The notes: a model not told the origin generated them from the letters alone. A DNA stretch of 64,000 bases from Lytechinus variegatus (GCF_018143015.1 NC_054744.1:6357559-6421558); one strand, 5' to 3'. Shown: positions 31,372 to 44,390, numbered from the stretch's first letter. Numbers and translations: made by a program.

Positions 31372-34190
31372 AGTGTCTTATACTAAATTTTAAAAAGAAT
31401 TCCATTTGCAACTAACAAAACAACAAAATAACTTTCCTGACACCGTTGATAGCTTTCGTTCAAATAATTTATCAAATCTTTTCATATCGAGTCACATTTC
31501 ATAACCATAATCACATCATTAAATGAATCAGGTATTCAACAGACTCAAGACTCAATATCCCCATAAAAAAATGGGGATATAAAAGAATCATCTTGATTTG
31601 TGTAATTCCTTAAATCTTATAACAAACATTACGCAATGCTGTGTGTTAAAATATGGATACACATAATGGAAGTCAAACTTACCTAACGGTATTTTTCATT
31701 TATAATTTCACACACTTAACAAATGTTGACGTTATAAGCCCTGTATATTGCAGTTGCTTTACTGTAAAAAAATAAACACACTTAAAACACAAAAGAGTGT
31801 TAATCACTGCCGTACGCAGAGTTTTTTTTCAGGAGGGGCAAGATTCGTATACATTTTTGAAGAAACCCGAAAGCGAAAGAGCTTGTCGTGGGGGCGATTT
31901 TGCATTATCTAAGAAAATTGAAGGATTTCGTACACACGTTTGTTGAATTTTGTTAACAGTTTTAATTTAAAAAATGAAAGTTTTCCAAATTTCGGGGGGG
32001 GGGGACTGATCATGACAATTGCATTTATGATATTTTATCTGAATCTGTAGATTTCAATATTGCACAACTGATATTTATCATATGTAATACCTCGTCGATT
32101 ATAGACGTGGAATCCACTTGAATTTCCTACAATTATATTTTTATATAGAAAAAAATAGGCAAGCATTGTAATAAGCAATCCAGTGAAATAACTTTAAATA
32201 TTTATTGTAAAAGAAATTGTTCAATTAATAAGCAATAGGTTCCTGAATAGGTATGGTACAGCAAATTTTTAAAGGTTTGGAAAATATAACTTGATTTTTT
32301 TTTCTTTAAATCGCATCTTTAATTCATAAACACAAAAATAACAATTGCAATATTGGACAATACTATTTGAATACATTTCTTTCCCTCTTCAGTAATACTG
32401 TTCGATAACAATAATAGGAATTCAATACACGATCTGTACCAATGTCCCTCAAATTCACCATTATTGATTTCAAAATAAATGACGACCCCCATTATATTCC
32501 TAATCTCTAAATTGGAGAACGGGAAGTTTATTATTCATTTCATTCCTTGCGGCCACTTTTGAATGAGAAAAAGGGTACATTCAATCTATTGTTCATTCCT
32601 AGTCTGCACTCTAAATGAGGCGTTTTCGGGGGGGGGGGGGTGTCTCGTTTTTTTCTCTCTTTCATTTCGCAATCTATACTTTTCTTGAAAACCATTCAGT
32701 ATGTACTACCACGACTTTATTCACATAGACAACTTTACCAACAAGTACCCCAATATAAACACAGAAGGAAATTTCAAAATTATATAATGCTTGAGTTCAT
32801 TCTAAGTATATGGAAAAAATATATTACAAGAATGTATTAATGGTGAATGTGTTGAACATGATGTCGCCAGTTTAGGTCATATATCGATTCATCATTCAAA
32901 ATATATAGTCATCTGAATCATCGCTTCACATGACAACATCAAGTTACACAAAAGAACATAAATTTACATAAAAATGATAAATACAGTCATTTACAAAACA
33001 AAAAACAAAATGCATCGTATAACTATTAAGATGCTATATTGCAGTCGTCTGATAATAGAGTTGCATTGCATGCCTTGATAATATAACAACATCCATCGCT
33101 ATATTAATCTCTGAGCATAAACTTGATATTGGCTATGGTATTACGAACCCATAATGAGCCAAAAATTTTGAGGGGGCTGGAAATGGCGCATTGCGTAACA
33201 TTGTTTCATAAAGAGTTGCGAGCGAGCAAACATTGCGACATTTTTATTACAAGAATAAAATTTTGTGATAGATTTTGACATACCATTCAGAATTCGATAT
33301 CATATTTCACCCTTCTCTCTTTCCTTTTCTTTCCCTTTCATTCCTCTTTTTTTTAATCTTGGTCGTGAAAAATTTAGGGGGGGGCACAAGAGCCCACTCA
33401 TCTGTACACTAGTGCCATTATTGACGTAAGATGTATAAATTTGTAATTTAAAAGCACTCAAGTACTTGAAATGACAGAATTGTCCGGGAATGATCTGAAG
33501 ACATATTTTTGTTTACGACGAGGACAAAAACGAGACAGAGAAAATCTCACACCATGCAGAAAAAATTCAAGTTCGAGGTAAACCAAGATTGTTCATCTTC
33601 TGATAACCATCGTATTAGCTCAGGCTTTGTGACCCGAGTTAAACCAGAATTCACGATATGGGCCAATGAAAAGAATTACTGATTTAGATAGAAAATAACT
33701 TTTTTTAATTCAGAAATAAAGTTCACAACATACTTATAATACCAGAAAACCGTGTTTTTTTCGACACTTAAAACAGCATCCTTTACATATACGTAATGCA
33801 TAATACATGTAGATAAAGTCATATTCTTGCATTATCCTTTCAAGTATTCAAAATCCTCATGAACCCGTCAACATTATTATACATTGCATATCCGAAATAT
33901 AATTGCATATTGAAAACAATATCTAACTGGAAGGTTTGAGAAGATATTTCGTAAAAACCAGATACACGAAGATGCGTTCTGGAGACACTTTATCGAGATT
34001 TAAAATATACTCGATATATATATGACATTGTGAATTTCATCAGAAAGATCCAAGAACGTTTAATTGTTTGATTGTAGCTGGTTTCCTAATTTTACTGCTT
34101 CCCAAATTTAAGAATGGCATTTTATCTACACATCGTACATGTAACTAGTATACAAGTCTACAATAATGCATGCAATTTCTTTTGATACTT
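31372..34190. other. Long AT-rich intergenic stretch
   Basis: No gene-like frame, RNA gene or clear transposon. G9-11 runs occur at 31994, 32629 and 33377, the last inside 'aaatttaggggggggcacaag', which resembles ends of G-run repeats elsewhere in the window. Confidence 0.45.
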
Positions 34191-34204
34191 TAATATGAAT
34201 TTAT

Positions 34205-35185
34205 TTAGACAAATTTAAGTTACAATATGACTGATTGAAACTCACATCACTTTCATTCACTGTGAAAGATCATTGGTCGAATTTCATTCTCACCAGGTTA
34301 TAATTCTATAGAATCAACTTTATACACTAAAATAAATAATCGGTGTTAATTTAACACCAGCCTGGTATCTATATCGGTCCACACCAGAGAGGTGTTGAAA
34401 CAACACCGGATTAGCGTTAGGCTAACACCAGATAGGCATTGAAGCAACACCATTTAGTGTGAAGCCAATGGGTGATTTCAAGTTCGGTGTTGGCCTTGGT
34501 GTTGGTGTTAGTGTTGAAATTTTGATTGCTTCCCCTAGCTCCAAAACTTATTCAGAGTTTGTAAAACTGATTTAGATCACATTATTGACATCTCAACAAC
34601 GAGGGAGTGACTTTTTGGGACCATCCTCATTTTATGTTTGGTGTTATAATCGTGTAAAAATTGACCCAACACCAACACCAAAAGGTCAACACTGAACTTG
34701 AAATCACCCAATGTCGGTTTTATTCTAAACTGATGTTGTTTCAACACTTTTCTGATGTTTTCCGAGATAGATTCGGGGTTGGTGATAAATTAACACCGGC
34801 GTTTTTGCAGTTCAGTATATACATGCAATTACTTTTAATATTTTCATAGATCTAGACATGATTTGAACTTACAATATGACTGATTGAAACTCACATCACT
34901 TTCATTTACTGTGAAAGATCATTGGTCGAATTTCATTTTCATCATCAGAATCAACTTTACAAGCAAGGAAATAAGCTATCGCAAGAATTCTAGTAATAAT
35001 ATGAATATCATTAGAATCAATAGAAATATTTCTTACTGGAAATGCAGTTTTTCCATATAAATTAATATAGACATGATTTAAAGTTACAATATGACTGATT
35101 GAAACTCACATCACTTTCATTTACTATGAAAGATCATTGGTCGAATTTCATTCTCACGGCAGGTTATAATTCTATAAAATAAATT
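34205..35185. repeat. Three direct repeats plus an AACACC fold-back
   Basis: A block of about 95 bp, 'cttacaatatgactgattg', 'aaactcacatcactttcatt', 'gtgaaagatcattggtcgaa', occurs at about 34217-34310, 34868-34955 and 35082-35175. Between the first two lies a GGTGTT/AACACC hairpin-forming element (34328-34815) of the family at 39781 and 63774. The block is 400-1370 bp beyond the stop codon of the hydroxylase gene. Confidence 0.7.
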
Positions 35186-35580
35186 TTGTAAGCAAGTAAA
35201 GAAGGTATCGCAAGAATTCTAGAAATTAATATCAAAAGAAATTAAAATTAATTGATTTTCCAAACTTGCTATATAGTGTATGTTATTAGTCATTCACAAA
35301 TGGAAAAAAAAAACAAATATAAAAGCCGCAACTTTAAATCGGAAATAGAGCTCGCGAATGAAGAACAGTAACATTTTTTAACAAACTGAACATATGAATA
35401 ATACTTTGCGGTAAAGGAATAAAAAAAATACACAATTCCCCCCAAAACAACTTATCATTCGTATATTAAAAACAATATCACGTTTTTCAACAAAATAAAA
35501 ATATGAATATACATTGTGGAAAAGGAATAAACATGTACGCGTGAATTTACACCGACCTATATAATTACTGAATAGAGACA

Positions 35581-36465
35581 TCATTTCGTTGCAATCTTCT
35601 GTTTCTTCGTATCGTATCCATTGAACTCCCAGCCCATCAGCTTATCCAGCCACGTCAGATGTGGCATGTAATTCGACATCGGCTTCATGTGGTGGAGATC
35701 GTGCTTGCGAGGTCCGGCGACGATGTCGAAAGGGATGATGAGTGAGAGAGAGAAGGGGAACTCGTAGCCGCAGTGCGCCTCGACGCTTATCCAGATGTTG
35801 AAGAGCTGGAAGCCGAAGTAACTGAGGGTGTGGACGCCGAGCATCTTGGGGATGATGGCCGTGGTGGCGCCGACGAAGATGAGCTCGGCTGGGTGGAGGT
35901 ACTGGGTTACCCAGCAGAACGGGGAATGGTACTGATGGTGGACTGAATGAATTGCCCGGTATACCCACCTATTGGTGTGGAACCAGTAGTGGAGGACGCC
36001 ATAGGAGAGATCGAATAGGAAGAGACTGATTGTCTGGTCCCAGAGGAACTGCATCAGGAGCGGCGCGTCGTCATCCAGAGGGAAGGGCGGTGAGTACATG
36101 TACTGGAGCACTCCAGCAGGGACGATATAGAGGGCATGGTTCCACATGGTGAGCACCAAGGTGGTGTAGAGCTGCGGTGCGGTCACATTGATGTCCTGGT
36201 GGAGCTTGTACTTGCGAAGCCATGCCCAATGTTTGACGCCATACAGGTCCAAGAACATGTAGATGAGGCAGAGAATGAAGTAGTAACTGATGGCCATTCC
36301 GACGGGGAACGCCGGCGAGCAGAGGACCTCGTCACCAAAGAAGCTCCGGAGTCCGTCCCAAAGAGGTTGGAGAGCTGAACGACTTCCATCGAAGCCAGCA
36401 ATGTCCATAGGTATACGAGAGAAATTATTCCAGGCGACAGATAGATCTTGGCTCACCGCAGCCAT
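35581..36465 (-). CDS. ch25h: Cholesterol 25-hydroxylase-like enzyme (fatty acid hydroxylase superfamily)
   Basis: Intronless gene for a 294-residue multi-pass ER membrane di-iron oxygenase. Family members hydroxylate sterols or acyl chains using O2 and reductant; CH25H makes 25-hydroxycholesterol. All three histidine boxes are present: HYWFH (159-163), HSVHH (173-177) and HDLHH (255-259), with the conserved HCGYEFP (231-237) between the last two. Hydrophobic segments lie at about 55-75, 98-122, 140-160 and 195-228. The length fits the CH25H family (about 270-300). I chose ATG 36465 because it is the first in-frame ATG with a good context (gcaaaaATGG). The open frame extends to 36510 only through a TTG. 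The gene is clearly GC-richer than its flanks. Being intronless also fits vertebrate CH25H, so retrocopy origin need not be assumed. Exact substrate is not shown by the sequence; related C4-sterol or other sterol hydroxylases are alternatives. Confidence 0.9.
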   Translation of the reverse strand: MAAVSQDLSVAWNNFSRIPMDIAGFDGSRSALQPLWDGLRSFFGDEVLCSPAFPVGMAISYYFILCLIYMFLDLYGVKHWAWLRKYKLHQDINVTAPQLYTTLVLTMWNHALYIVPAGVLQYMYSPPFPLDDDAPLLMQFLWDQTISLFLFDLSYGVLHYWFHTNRWVYRAIHSVHHQYHSPFCWVTQYLHPAELIFVGATTAIIPKMLGVHTLSYFGFQLFNIWISVEAHCGYEFPFSLSLIIPFDIVAGPRKHDLHHMKPMSNYMPHLTWLDKLMGWEFNGYDTKKQKIATK

Positions 36466-37676
36466 TTTTGCGGGGTATTTTTTTATACAGTCTTTCTCTT
36501 TAATAATCAAACGTTGTATGACTTCTGAATATTATCCTATGTAGTTAATGTCATATATCTAGATGTACGCATTGCGGGTGAGCATTTTTTTAATGCATTC
36601 AATGACGATCATGAGGATATGGCAAGTTAATTTGGCTATCGTAACGATTTATTTTCTTAAAAAACGGAAGAGATTACCAACCTAGACGATTGAATGAACA
36701 AAAATGACAGAATCTTGACAGTTACCTCTGATTATTATGTTTCCAAGTATCATCGCTGTGTTTATCTTGAGACCGATGTTTTTGGATACAGCAATCCGAT
36801 TGGTTGACTTCAGATGTGTCTTATCTTCATGATCAAAACGCTGTAGCATTGAAGAGATAAAACGCTCGTCTTGCACAATCAAAATTCTGTAATAAGCACG
36901 TAAAAATTTTCAGTCATATTTTGTTGAAATTCACCTTGAAAAGCTAGAAGCAGGTCGCACAATAGCTGCCAACATACATGTACATGTAGTACACGTTGTG
37001 AAAGTAAATGTCCCATATAGGGTTTCCGCCTTCACATCATATGTGCGGTTTTTATGCAGACGACATAATTATACAGCGAGCAAAAGTTTGTTCACCTTGT
37101 TGTCAACTCAACTGAGAAAAGTTTGTTGAACTCTTTGTCAATCTCGCCGAATCGATGCTCGTTATTTTATTTCTCCAGGGTGACAGGGTCTCGTTGCGGA
37201 TGAAGATTTAAAAAAAAAGGAAACGAATAAATGAAAACTTCCTATTCGCATTCAATTGAAAAGCAACTTAAGCATAAGCTTTTCAACGCGCATAGCTTCG
37301 CGATGATGATTATATAATTTAGCAGTAACACAGATGATTAAAGGTAGATTCATTTATATTAAAAGTTTTTGTAAATACCCATATCTTGAGGAAAGATTGA
37401 TAAAAAAGACATACGAATTCAAAATAAACACCAAACTTGAGAACATGATGATATGGTGGGGGAGAGGATATGCAACATCGTTAGCAGTATTTTTGTTTTA
37501 TTTTAATATCAAACTTTAGTGAATTTGGGTTGTCTCGTTTATTTTTTTCGCAATGTTAATATTACAGACACGCCACTACAATGTTTGTAGTCTTCAAACA
37601 GTAACGATTACCACGCTTTTTGGTGACAAAAATGAGGTACAATATGATCGAATACTCTGTTCTTTGTTCGAGGCAT
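36466..37676. other. Upstream region of the hydroxylase gene
   Basis: 'gactgtataaaaaaatacc' on the minus strand is only about 20 bp from the ATG, too close to be a normal TATA box. Otherwise AT-rich with no gene or clear repeat. Confidence 0.35.
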
Positions 37677-37895
37677 TGGCGGCGGAAGCCAAACATTTTA
37701 GGAGGGGACAACCCAAAAAAATTTGACAAGCAAAAAAAAAAAAAAAAAAAAAGGTTCTCAACCCAAAAATTTTAAGGGGGACGTAGGAAAATAAATTGAC
37801 AAGCAAAAAAAAAAGTCATCAACAACAAATTTAGGAGGGACCGTCCCCCCCTCCTCAAATTTAGGGGGGACACGTCACCCCCGCTTCCGCCGCCT
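37677..37895. mobile_element. MITE with GGCGGCGGAAGC ends
   Basis: Left GGCGGCGGAAGCC and right GCTTCCGCCGCC are inverted. The interior has 'aaatttaggagggga', 'gacaagcaaaaaa' and G/C-run pairs. A similar element is at 62288-62497. Confidence 0.65.
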
Positions 37896-38021
37896 ATTAT
37901 TCGAGGTGTTACATGTCAACTTGGGAGGCGGCGATTTTTTTTTTAGTAATTAACCAAATTGCGCATGCGTTTAGAGCGATGAGCCGTATAGCGAAAAGTC
38001 ATTCTTTCAAGTTAATGTGGT

Positions 38022-39060
38022 CAGTGGGGTAACTACGGGTGGGTGGGGGGGGGGGTGGGCACGTCCCCCCTCCCACCATCGGCTGACCAAAAAAAACTGG
38101 AAAAAGGAGAAAAAGAAGATGAAAGGAAGAGAAACGTAGTGGGGAAGAAGAAATTATTGTTCATTATAATTTCATATTTTATTATGTTATGTTATATTAC
38201 ATAAAAAACATTTTTTTCATAACTTTATGAGACATAATTTGCTCAGGGTCTATGTCTTCATTGTTTCTGGTGCTCATATTGTCTTTTTAACGAGATATAT
38301 AATCCTGTTGTGCTAAAACCTTCCGTTTTCAAGTCAATATACACCAAATATATTTTCTCGCACTTCGAGTTATTATTGTTTTATGTAGTGACATGTGATT
38401 CTTTTCATTACAACTTAAAGCGATTGCCCCACTGTAAGATCTTCGTATAAAACATTTCCTGTCCGTGCTCACGTTCGCAATAGTGGATTGGTGAGATATG
38501 TCTGATCTTCATGAATTCCTAAAATCAGTCCTTAAAATGTCTTTTTTCTGATCTGAATATCAAAAATTTTCAGTTCGCGCTTCGCGCTCGCATCATTTGG
38601 TTAGTGAAATATGTATGGGCTTAGTGAATTCTTAAAAACAAGCCTTAGAATGTCCGTCTTTAGGTCTGAATTGCCAAAATTTTCAGCTCGCGCTTCGCAC
38701 TCGCAATATTTGATTTGTAAGATAAAAATTATAATAATCATTGTAATAATCATGATTACAATGACTACAAAAAGTAATTCATGTGCTTAGATGTAATTCT
38801 AACAAAATCAGCAAGCGCATGGCACTCGATTAGGTGACTATGATGAGATATTTATACTCTTAATGGATTCCTTAAAAGATAGACCTTAAAATGTGCCTAT
38901 TTGGGGTCAATATATACAAAAATTTCAGCTCGCGCTTCGCGCTTGCGTTGTTTTATAGACAGGTATGTATCATGATAACACAAGTTTGCTCATAATGTCC
39001 TTTATTAGGTCTGAATAACAAAAAATTTTAAAAGCAAATGAATTCTTCAGCATGATGAGG
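38022..39060. mobile_element. hAT-like non-autonomous element, 3' truncated
   Basis: Starts CAGTGGGGTAACTACG and matches 44766 onwards. Inside are about six tandem units of about 110-180 bp containing 'cagctcgcgcttcgcgctcgca'. The right terminus seen in the other copy is missing. Confidence 0.6.
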
Positions 39061-39780
39061 AGGCAAATGATATGTAAAAAGTCCCATTCGAGTTAAAAAC
39101 GGTGAAAATAGATATTGCTTTGAATTGTCCTCGGTCGCTGTACGTGTGCGATCGGTTTATTGGAAAGAATAACAGAGACCGTAATATGAGGCCTATAGTG
39201 AATGTGAGTGGGACCCTGATTTTAATTTAATCTTATTTATTTATTTATGTGTTTATTTATCTACTTCTTTCTTTATTTTTTATTTCCCCCTTTTTTGGGG
39301 GTGTCTTTTTTACGATTGGGCTTACAAAGTAACTAATGCAGTCAATTGTAGAAATAAGCCTAAAGATCAGTCACTATATAGGCTTCTGTTACAGGGCCCA
39401 AGATAGTATTCGACTTTGCTTCAAATTCTGTTCTTTATTCTGGTAGGATGGCCCGTATTGTGAAGTACAGTTTACTGAAAATATAGTCTAACTCTTTGCC
39501 TATATTCCAATTTTTTACTGTATTATTTTCTCATGATTTCTAGTGGTGATTATATTTCAGTTATTATTCCCAAACAATTATGCATGAATTGGACACCAAG
39601 TGTAGTAACGACTCAAACCTGCATTGTTAGAATTTTTGTGTCGTATTTGTGTATCCACTATTAAGCAACAAAGTGGATTCAACTCAACCCGAGTTCAGAA
39701 TAGTAGGGCCAATCATGTATACACCGTCAGCTCTGCCTAAATTCGTCTTGCGTAATCGTTTGGCAAATTTCATAATGATT
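39061..39780. other. Intergenic, no gene seen
   Basis: A (TTTA)-rich stretch at 39230-39300 and a CCCCCTTTTTTGGGGG hairpin at about 39288. Nothing else supported. Confidence 0.4.
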
Positions 39781-40021
39781 ACACTGTAAAAACTGCGTGT
39801 TAAAACTGACACCAATTGGTGTTATTAGAGGACCACACCCTGAGGTGTTAAAAATACACCCTAGAGATTAAACATAACACCAAAGAGTGTAAATGTAACA
39901 ACAAAAGGTGTTGTAATAACACCTATAGGTGTAAAACTAACACCACCAATTTAACACCGGTGTAAAATAACTGGTGTGGTCCTCTATGTACACCGGTTAA
40001 CACCATAGTTTTTGCTGTGTA
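39781..40021. mobile_element. GGTGTT/AACACC fold-back MITE
   Basis: Ends ACACTGTAAAAACTG and 'tttttgctgtgt' are inverted. The interior alternates 'ggtgtta' and 'taacacc' and can form multiple hairpins. 63774-64000 is almost identical, so the family has moved recently. Confidence 0.8.
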
Positions 40022-40029
40022 CGTTGTGT

Positions 40030-40595
40030 TCTGCAATTCGATATAGGAAATTTTAGCAATCACTTCGCAGACTCTTTCTATAACGCAGGGAATCTATTGC
40101 CAAAAGCCCTTCATAACAAAACAGTCTTTGTCGAAAATCGGTGAGTCAAAACAGCAGCGTCGTCCTAGGCCCCGTCTTACAAAGAGTTACGCTTGATCCG
40201 ATCAATCACAACTATGGACGGCCAGCAACGTCAACATCTGTTATGCATGTTTGTTCAAAATATTTTCGAACTTTGATGTATAATGATCATGCATTCAGTG
40301 TTTTCCTGAAAATTCACCGTGCTTCTTTTTGTTTACTGAGGACATTGTGTAAATTAGTCCTGTTAAAAATATTATGACGCTGATGGAGTTCCAATAGAGT
40401 CACGATTGATTGGATCAATCGTTACTCTTTGTAAAACGGGTCCCAGGACTCGGAAAGAAGGATATATTTGCAATATTTTCGTCCGGTCCGAATCTTTGGA
40501 CGAGCTGCTCTCTCGGTCCACGAACTTTCGACAAAAACCTATCGGCTGTCCATTTTGTTTACTTGCATTTTTCTCATATGAATTGGTACGTTGTA
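40030..40595. mobile_element. Fold-back host element split by a MITE at CCTAGG
   Basis: Outer arms as in 19040-19310. The inner element 40169-40442 belongs to the 'cttacaaagagttacg' family (cf. 13242-13522), bordered by CCTAG (40164-40168) and CCAGG (40443-40447). The same site is used by a different family in the 5.3- and 56.8-kb copies. Confidence 0.75.
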
Positions 40596-41564
40596 TAATT
40601 AAGCGTCTGACTATTGGTGTCGTTCTGCACAGTCCTGATGAGTACTACAAACAAAATATTAACAGGGAGAGCTTCATGAAGCTATTCTGCTATTGTACCT
40701 GAGAACTGTTATAAGCTACTGAAATCCGTGTGTTTGATTGGCTGAGAGCATGACATGACGGCGAAAACCCGCCGACAAGCAATACTGCAACGCTTATCCG
40801 AATAACCGAAATAAATCTCAATGCGACCTTGGGACACAACTGCAATATTAGTTCTCGTAAAAACAAACCTCTAAGTATGTTGACCCTTTTCTTCTCACAT
40901 TGCCTTTGATCAGAATTGGTGGGAGATTGAAGATGCGCACTTTTTTAATGACTGGATTGCAAATAGCGTTAAAAAAGATAAGAAAGTTTGTGCAAATAAT
41001 GCAAAGGTAGAGAACACTTTTCGTAAATGACCCCTCCCCCCCAAAAAAAAAAGAAGAAATGAATAAATAAATAAATAAGGTGAATGTTGCAACATTTTTT
41101 TTTTAAGTCGAAATAAGACAAAATAGTTTTGTAATAGATTTTGACAATTTGTTTCAGAAATAATATTGTATATCACCATTTTCCTTTCGTTTTCTCTCTT
41201 TTTTTTTGGGGGGGGGGGTGGCATTTGGGGGGTGCATTGTCCCCCATCGATACACCAGCGTACTGATATAAACGCCAAAAGAGATACACTTAATGTATTT
41301 ATATATATATATGAAATATATCCAACAACCTGTAATTACATTTTCTGGAGAAGGATTGCAGTGATAACACGGCGATCGAACAGCCTATATCAAATTCTTA
41401 CAAATCGTTGATGGCTTAATTGAAGAAGGTATAAGATCGCCTAAAAGAATTTTCTCAGGGTCGCCTATATATCTATTCTCTATACCGATCGATAATTATG
41501 TTTATTAAAGTATAGGCCCACTAAATGAAGAAGGCTCGGATGGGTCAAACGTCCTAGCAATCTA
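40596..41564. other. Intergenic, no gene seen
   Basis: Poly-A/poly-T runs, C6 and G9 runs (41030-41060, 41205-41245) and 'ttgtgcaaataatgcaaagg'-type sequence resembling decayed hAT-like repeats. No reliable frame. Confidence 0.4.
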
Positions 41565-41736
41565 ATACCATGGTCATGATGGTCACATTTGTTCTACGGC
41601 GGCCGTACGGCGAGTCGAAAACAGCCGTTTTAACGTTTGTTTGTATGCTACATATAGGTGGTTTTAGTAAAAATGAATAAAACGGCCGTTTTCGACTCGC
41701 CGTACAGCCGCCGTAGACCAAATGTGACCATGGTAT
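41565..41736. mobile_element. Highly palindromic MITE 'ataccatggtca'
   Basis: Left ATACCATGGTCA... 'cggcggccgtacggcgagtcg' and right 'cgactcgccgtacagccgccg' ...TGACCATGGTAT form arms of about 60 bp around a short loop. Very well preserved. Confidence 0.85.
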
Positions 41737-41829
41737 AAATCCCGCATATCTACATGTATTATGGATACAATGTGCAGAGAGAGAAAGAGGAGAGAAGGGG
41801 GGGGGGGTAGTTGAGGGGAGGGGTAGACA

Positions 41830-42180
41830 GAGATGGTTACATATCGTAATTCCGAAACACGTAAATTGCCTATACCGCGATGTACGTTAATCCGAAAACG
41901 TAAAAGGGTCCGTTAATCCGAACATTATTTTGTGGCGTTATTCCGAAGGTTCGATGGTCCGAAAACGAAATAAGGTTCGTTGTTCCGAAGGTTCGTTAAT
42001 CCGAAAACGAAATAAGGTTCGTTAATCATTACGTTTTCGGACTAACGAACCTTCGGAATTACGAACCTCATTTCGTTTTCGGACTTACGAACCTATGGAA
42101 TTTCGAACCTTCGGAAATACGAACCTTCGGAATATCCGAACTTTCGGAATAACAAAGCTTCGGAATTACGAATGTATGCG
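41830..42180. repeat. Palindromic 'ccgaaggttcg' array (second copy)
   Basis: Starts 'gtaattccgaaacacgtaaa', like the 22.97-kb copy. The repeats switch strand near 42030 and end 'ttacgaatgtatg'. Same order of outer and inner motifs as 22940-23432. Confidence 0.85.
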
Positions 42181-42884
42181 GACAGGGATATACAAGTAGC
42201 GATGTTTTTACAACGTAAAAAATTAATTCTTCAATTAGACTATTAATGAGTTTGGTTGTATATTTTTATAGGAATTATTCACATACATATGTGACATTAA
42301 TCATGTTAATAGATTGCGTTTTTATTCTTCTTTTGTCTGAAACTTGAACCATTTGTGATTTCAAATCATGTGAATAATTTTCAACACTTCTTTCAATCTA
42401 TTTTTAATACAGTTAATCATAAGAGATGTTCATCCTTTAGAAAGATTTTTTTTCGAACTACCATTATTTTTAATGTATTCCGTACCACAGGGCTTGCATA
42501 CAGTGAAAATATGTTCCAATAGGCCCATACACCAAAAAAACATAATGAAGACCTGTATTATTATAATTGTGCGTATATTATATTGATTTTGATATATAGA
42601 TGTATTGAGGCTCATCTGAAATTAAATTTCTATTAAAAAAAAATATCGGGGTAACGAAATCGTACGGACGCATGAGAGGGTGAGGGTGTGTGTTATGGCT
42701 CTTGATTTCATTAAATAAAAGAAAAAATGACAAAAAAAAATCAAATGCACACTTCAAAATGTCTAGTCAGGCGCGGTTAGCTCACTCGGGTAAGGCACGT
42801 CCACACGTTCTAACTGAAGGACCTGAACCAAAGAATCGTCTAGATGACTGTCATCCACATAATTATTTGTGACCAAATCATAGA
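42181..42884. other. Intergenic, no gene seen
   Basis: AT-rich, with a short 'gcgcggttagctcactcgg' stretch at 42770 that looks like a decayed pol III A box but has no B box. Confidence 0.35.
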
Positions 42885-43315
42885 AAAGTACCGCGTAAAG
42901 GTCACCTTATGAGTGTTCGCGATCCGACTTTGGAACAAATCGCATGTTGCTCATTTTCTGAAAATGTGAATGGAACATATCATTTTGTTTGAGGTTTATA
43001 TCAATTGACAGAATACTAGTATATAACAATTTTGAAAGATTGCAAGCTTTTATTTTGGAACAAAGGCCAAATTAGTTTCAAATCGTAGCCAATCGTACGA
43101 CTGCTATAACTTCATTTCGACTAGATATTAAATTTGCTTTTACTCCAACACGTCCAAGAAGGATGATACCATAGTCACAGATTTGAACAAAGTTATCCGT
43201 ACGATGATTTCGAACATTATACAGTAAGATATTCCGAGTCTCAATATTAGCATCTAATTCTACAACATTTTATTCTGAAATCGGGTCGCAGACCGATCAT
43301 AAGGTGTGCGGTCGC
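42885..43315. mobile_element. Fold-back element 'caccttatga'
   Basis: Left 'aaaggtcaccttatgagtg' with 'cgatccgactttgg' and right 'gaaatcgggtcgcagaccg' with 'atcataaggtgtgcgg' are imperfect inverted repeats. No coding capacity. Confidence 0.5.
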
Positions 43316-44390
43316 CGTACGACGTTTTCCAGCAGCTCAGTCTTACCACCGCCGTTACACAATACGAGCATATTTTGAATGATCCCAAAATGAACGCATT
43401 ATATTAAGTTTTCACTAATCCCAAGATTTAAGCAAAAAGTAACCGCAGTCCTAATTAGATGTTATATGGGCACCAAATGCACTGGACAAGAAGCCCCAAG
43501 AAGGCAAGCGGTCAAGTACATAAGTGCCGAGACCGATACATTTTTTAATATCATTTCATTATCCATTTTAAAAAAATGATTATATACAAAATGTTGAACA
43601 TTAAAAACAAGTGGAGCGCCTCTGGCTGTCTCACCTGCATCGCGTGATTCAATATAGCAGCAGTGCTGACTTTGAAAACTACTATAAAATGATTAAAATA
43701 ACACCATTCATATCATGATAAAATACTACGTTCATTGACAATAAATGACATTATTTTTTACCTTGATAATGCGACCGACGACTTGTCAGTGAAACTTGAT
43801 TACCCCTATATCCACATTTCAACAAATACCCCCAACATGGCCAAAGTCCATTGACCTTTGACCTTAGTCATGTGACCCGATATGTGCACAGGATGTTTAA
43901 TGATACTTGATTACTCTTATGTCCAAGTTTAATGAATCAGATCCATAAACTTTCAAAGTTTTGATGGTAATTCAACAGATACCCCTAATGCGGCCAAAGT
44001 TCATTGACCCTAAATGACCTTTGACCTTGGTCATGTGACGCGGAACTCATGCAGGATGTTCAGTGATACTTGATTAATTTTATGAACTAGACCAATAAAC
44101 TTTCAATGTTATGGCAATTCAACAAATAACCCCAACTTTGCCAAAGTTTATTGACCTTGCATGACCTTTGACCTTGGTCATGTGACCTGATATTCGCACA
44201 GGATGTCCAGTAATACTTGATTGCTCTTATGTCCAAGTTTCTTGAATCAGATCCATAAACTTTCAAAGTTATGATGGCAATTCAACAAATATCCCCAACC
44301 TAGCAAAAGTTCATTGACCCTAAATGACCTTTGACCTTGGTCATGTGACTTGAAACTCTGACATGATGTTCAGTAATACTTGATTAACAT

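Noticed and set aside
36466..36510. N-terminal extension of the hydroxylase (15 residues)
   Set aside because: It would need a TTG start; the ATG at 36465 has a good context and normal family length.
42765..42850. tRNA or SINE at 'gcgcggttagctcactcggg'
   Set aside because: Only an A-box-like part; no B box or cloverleaf could be found.
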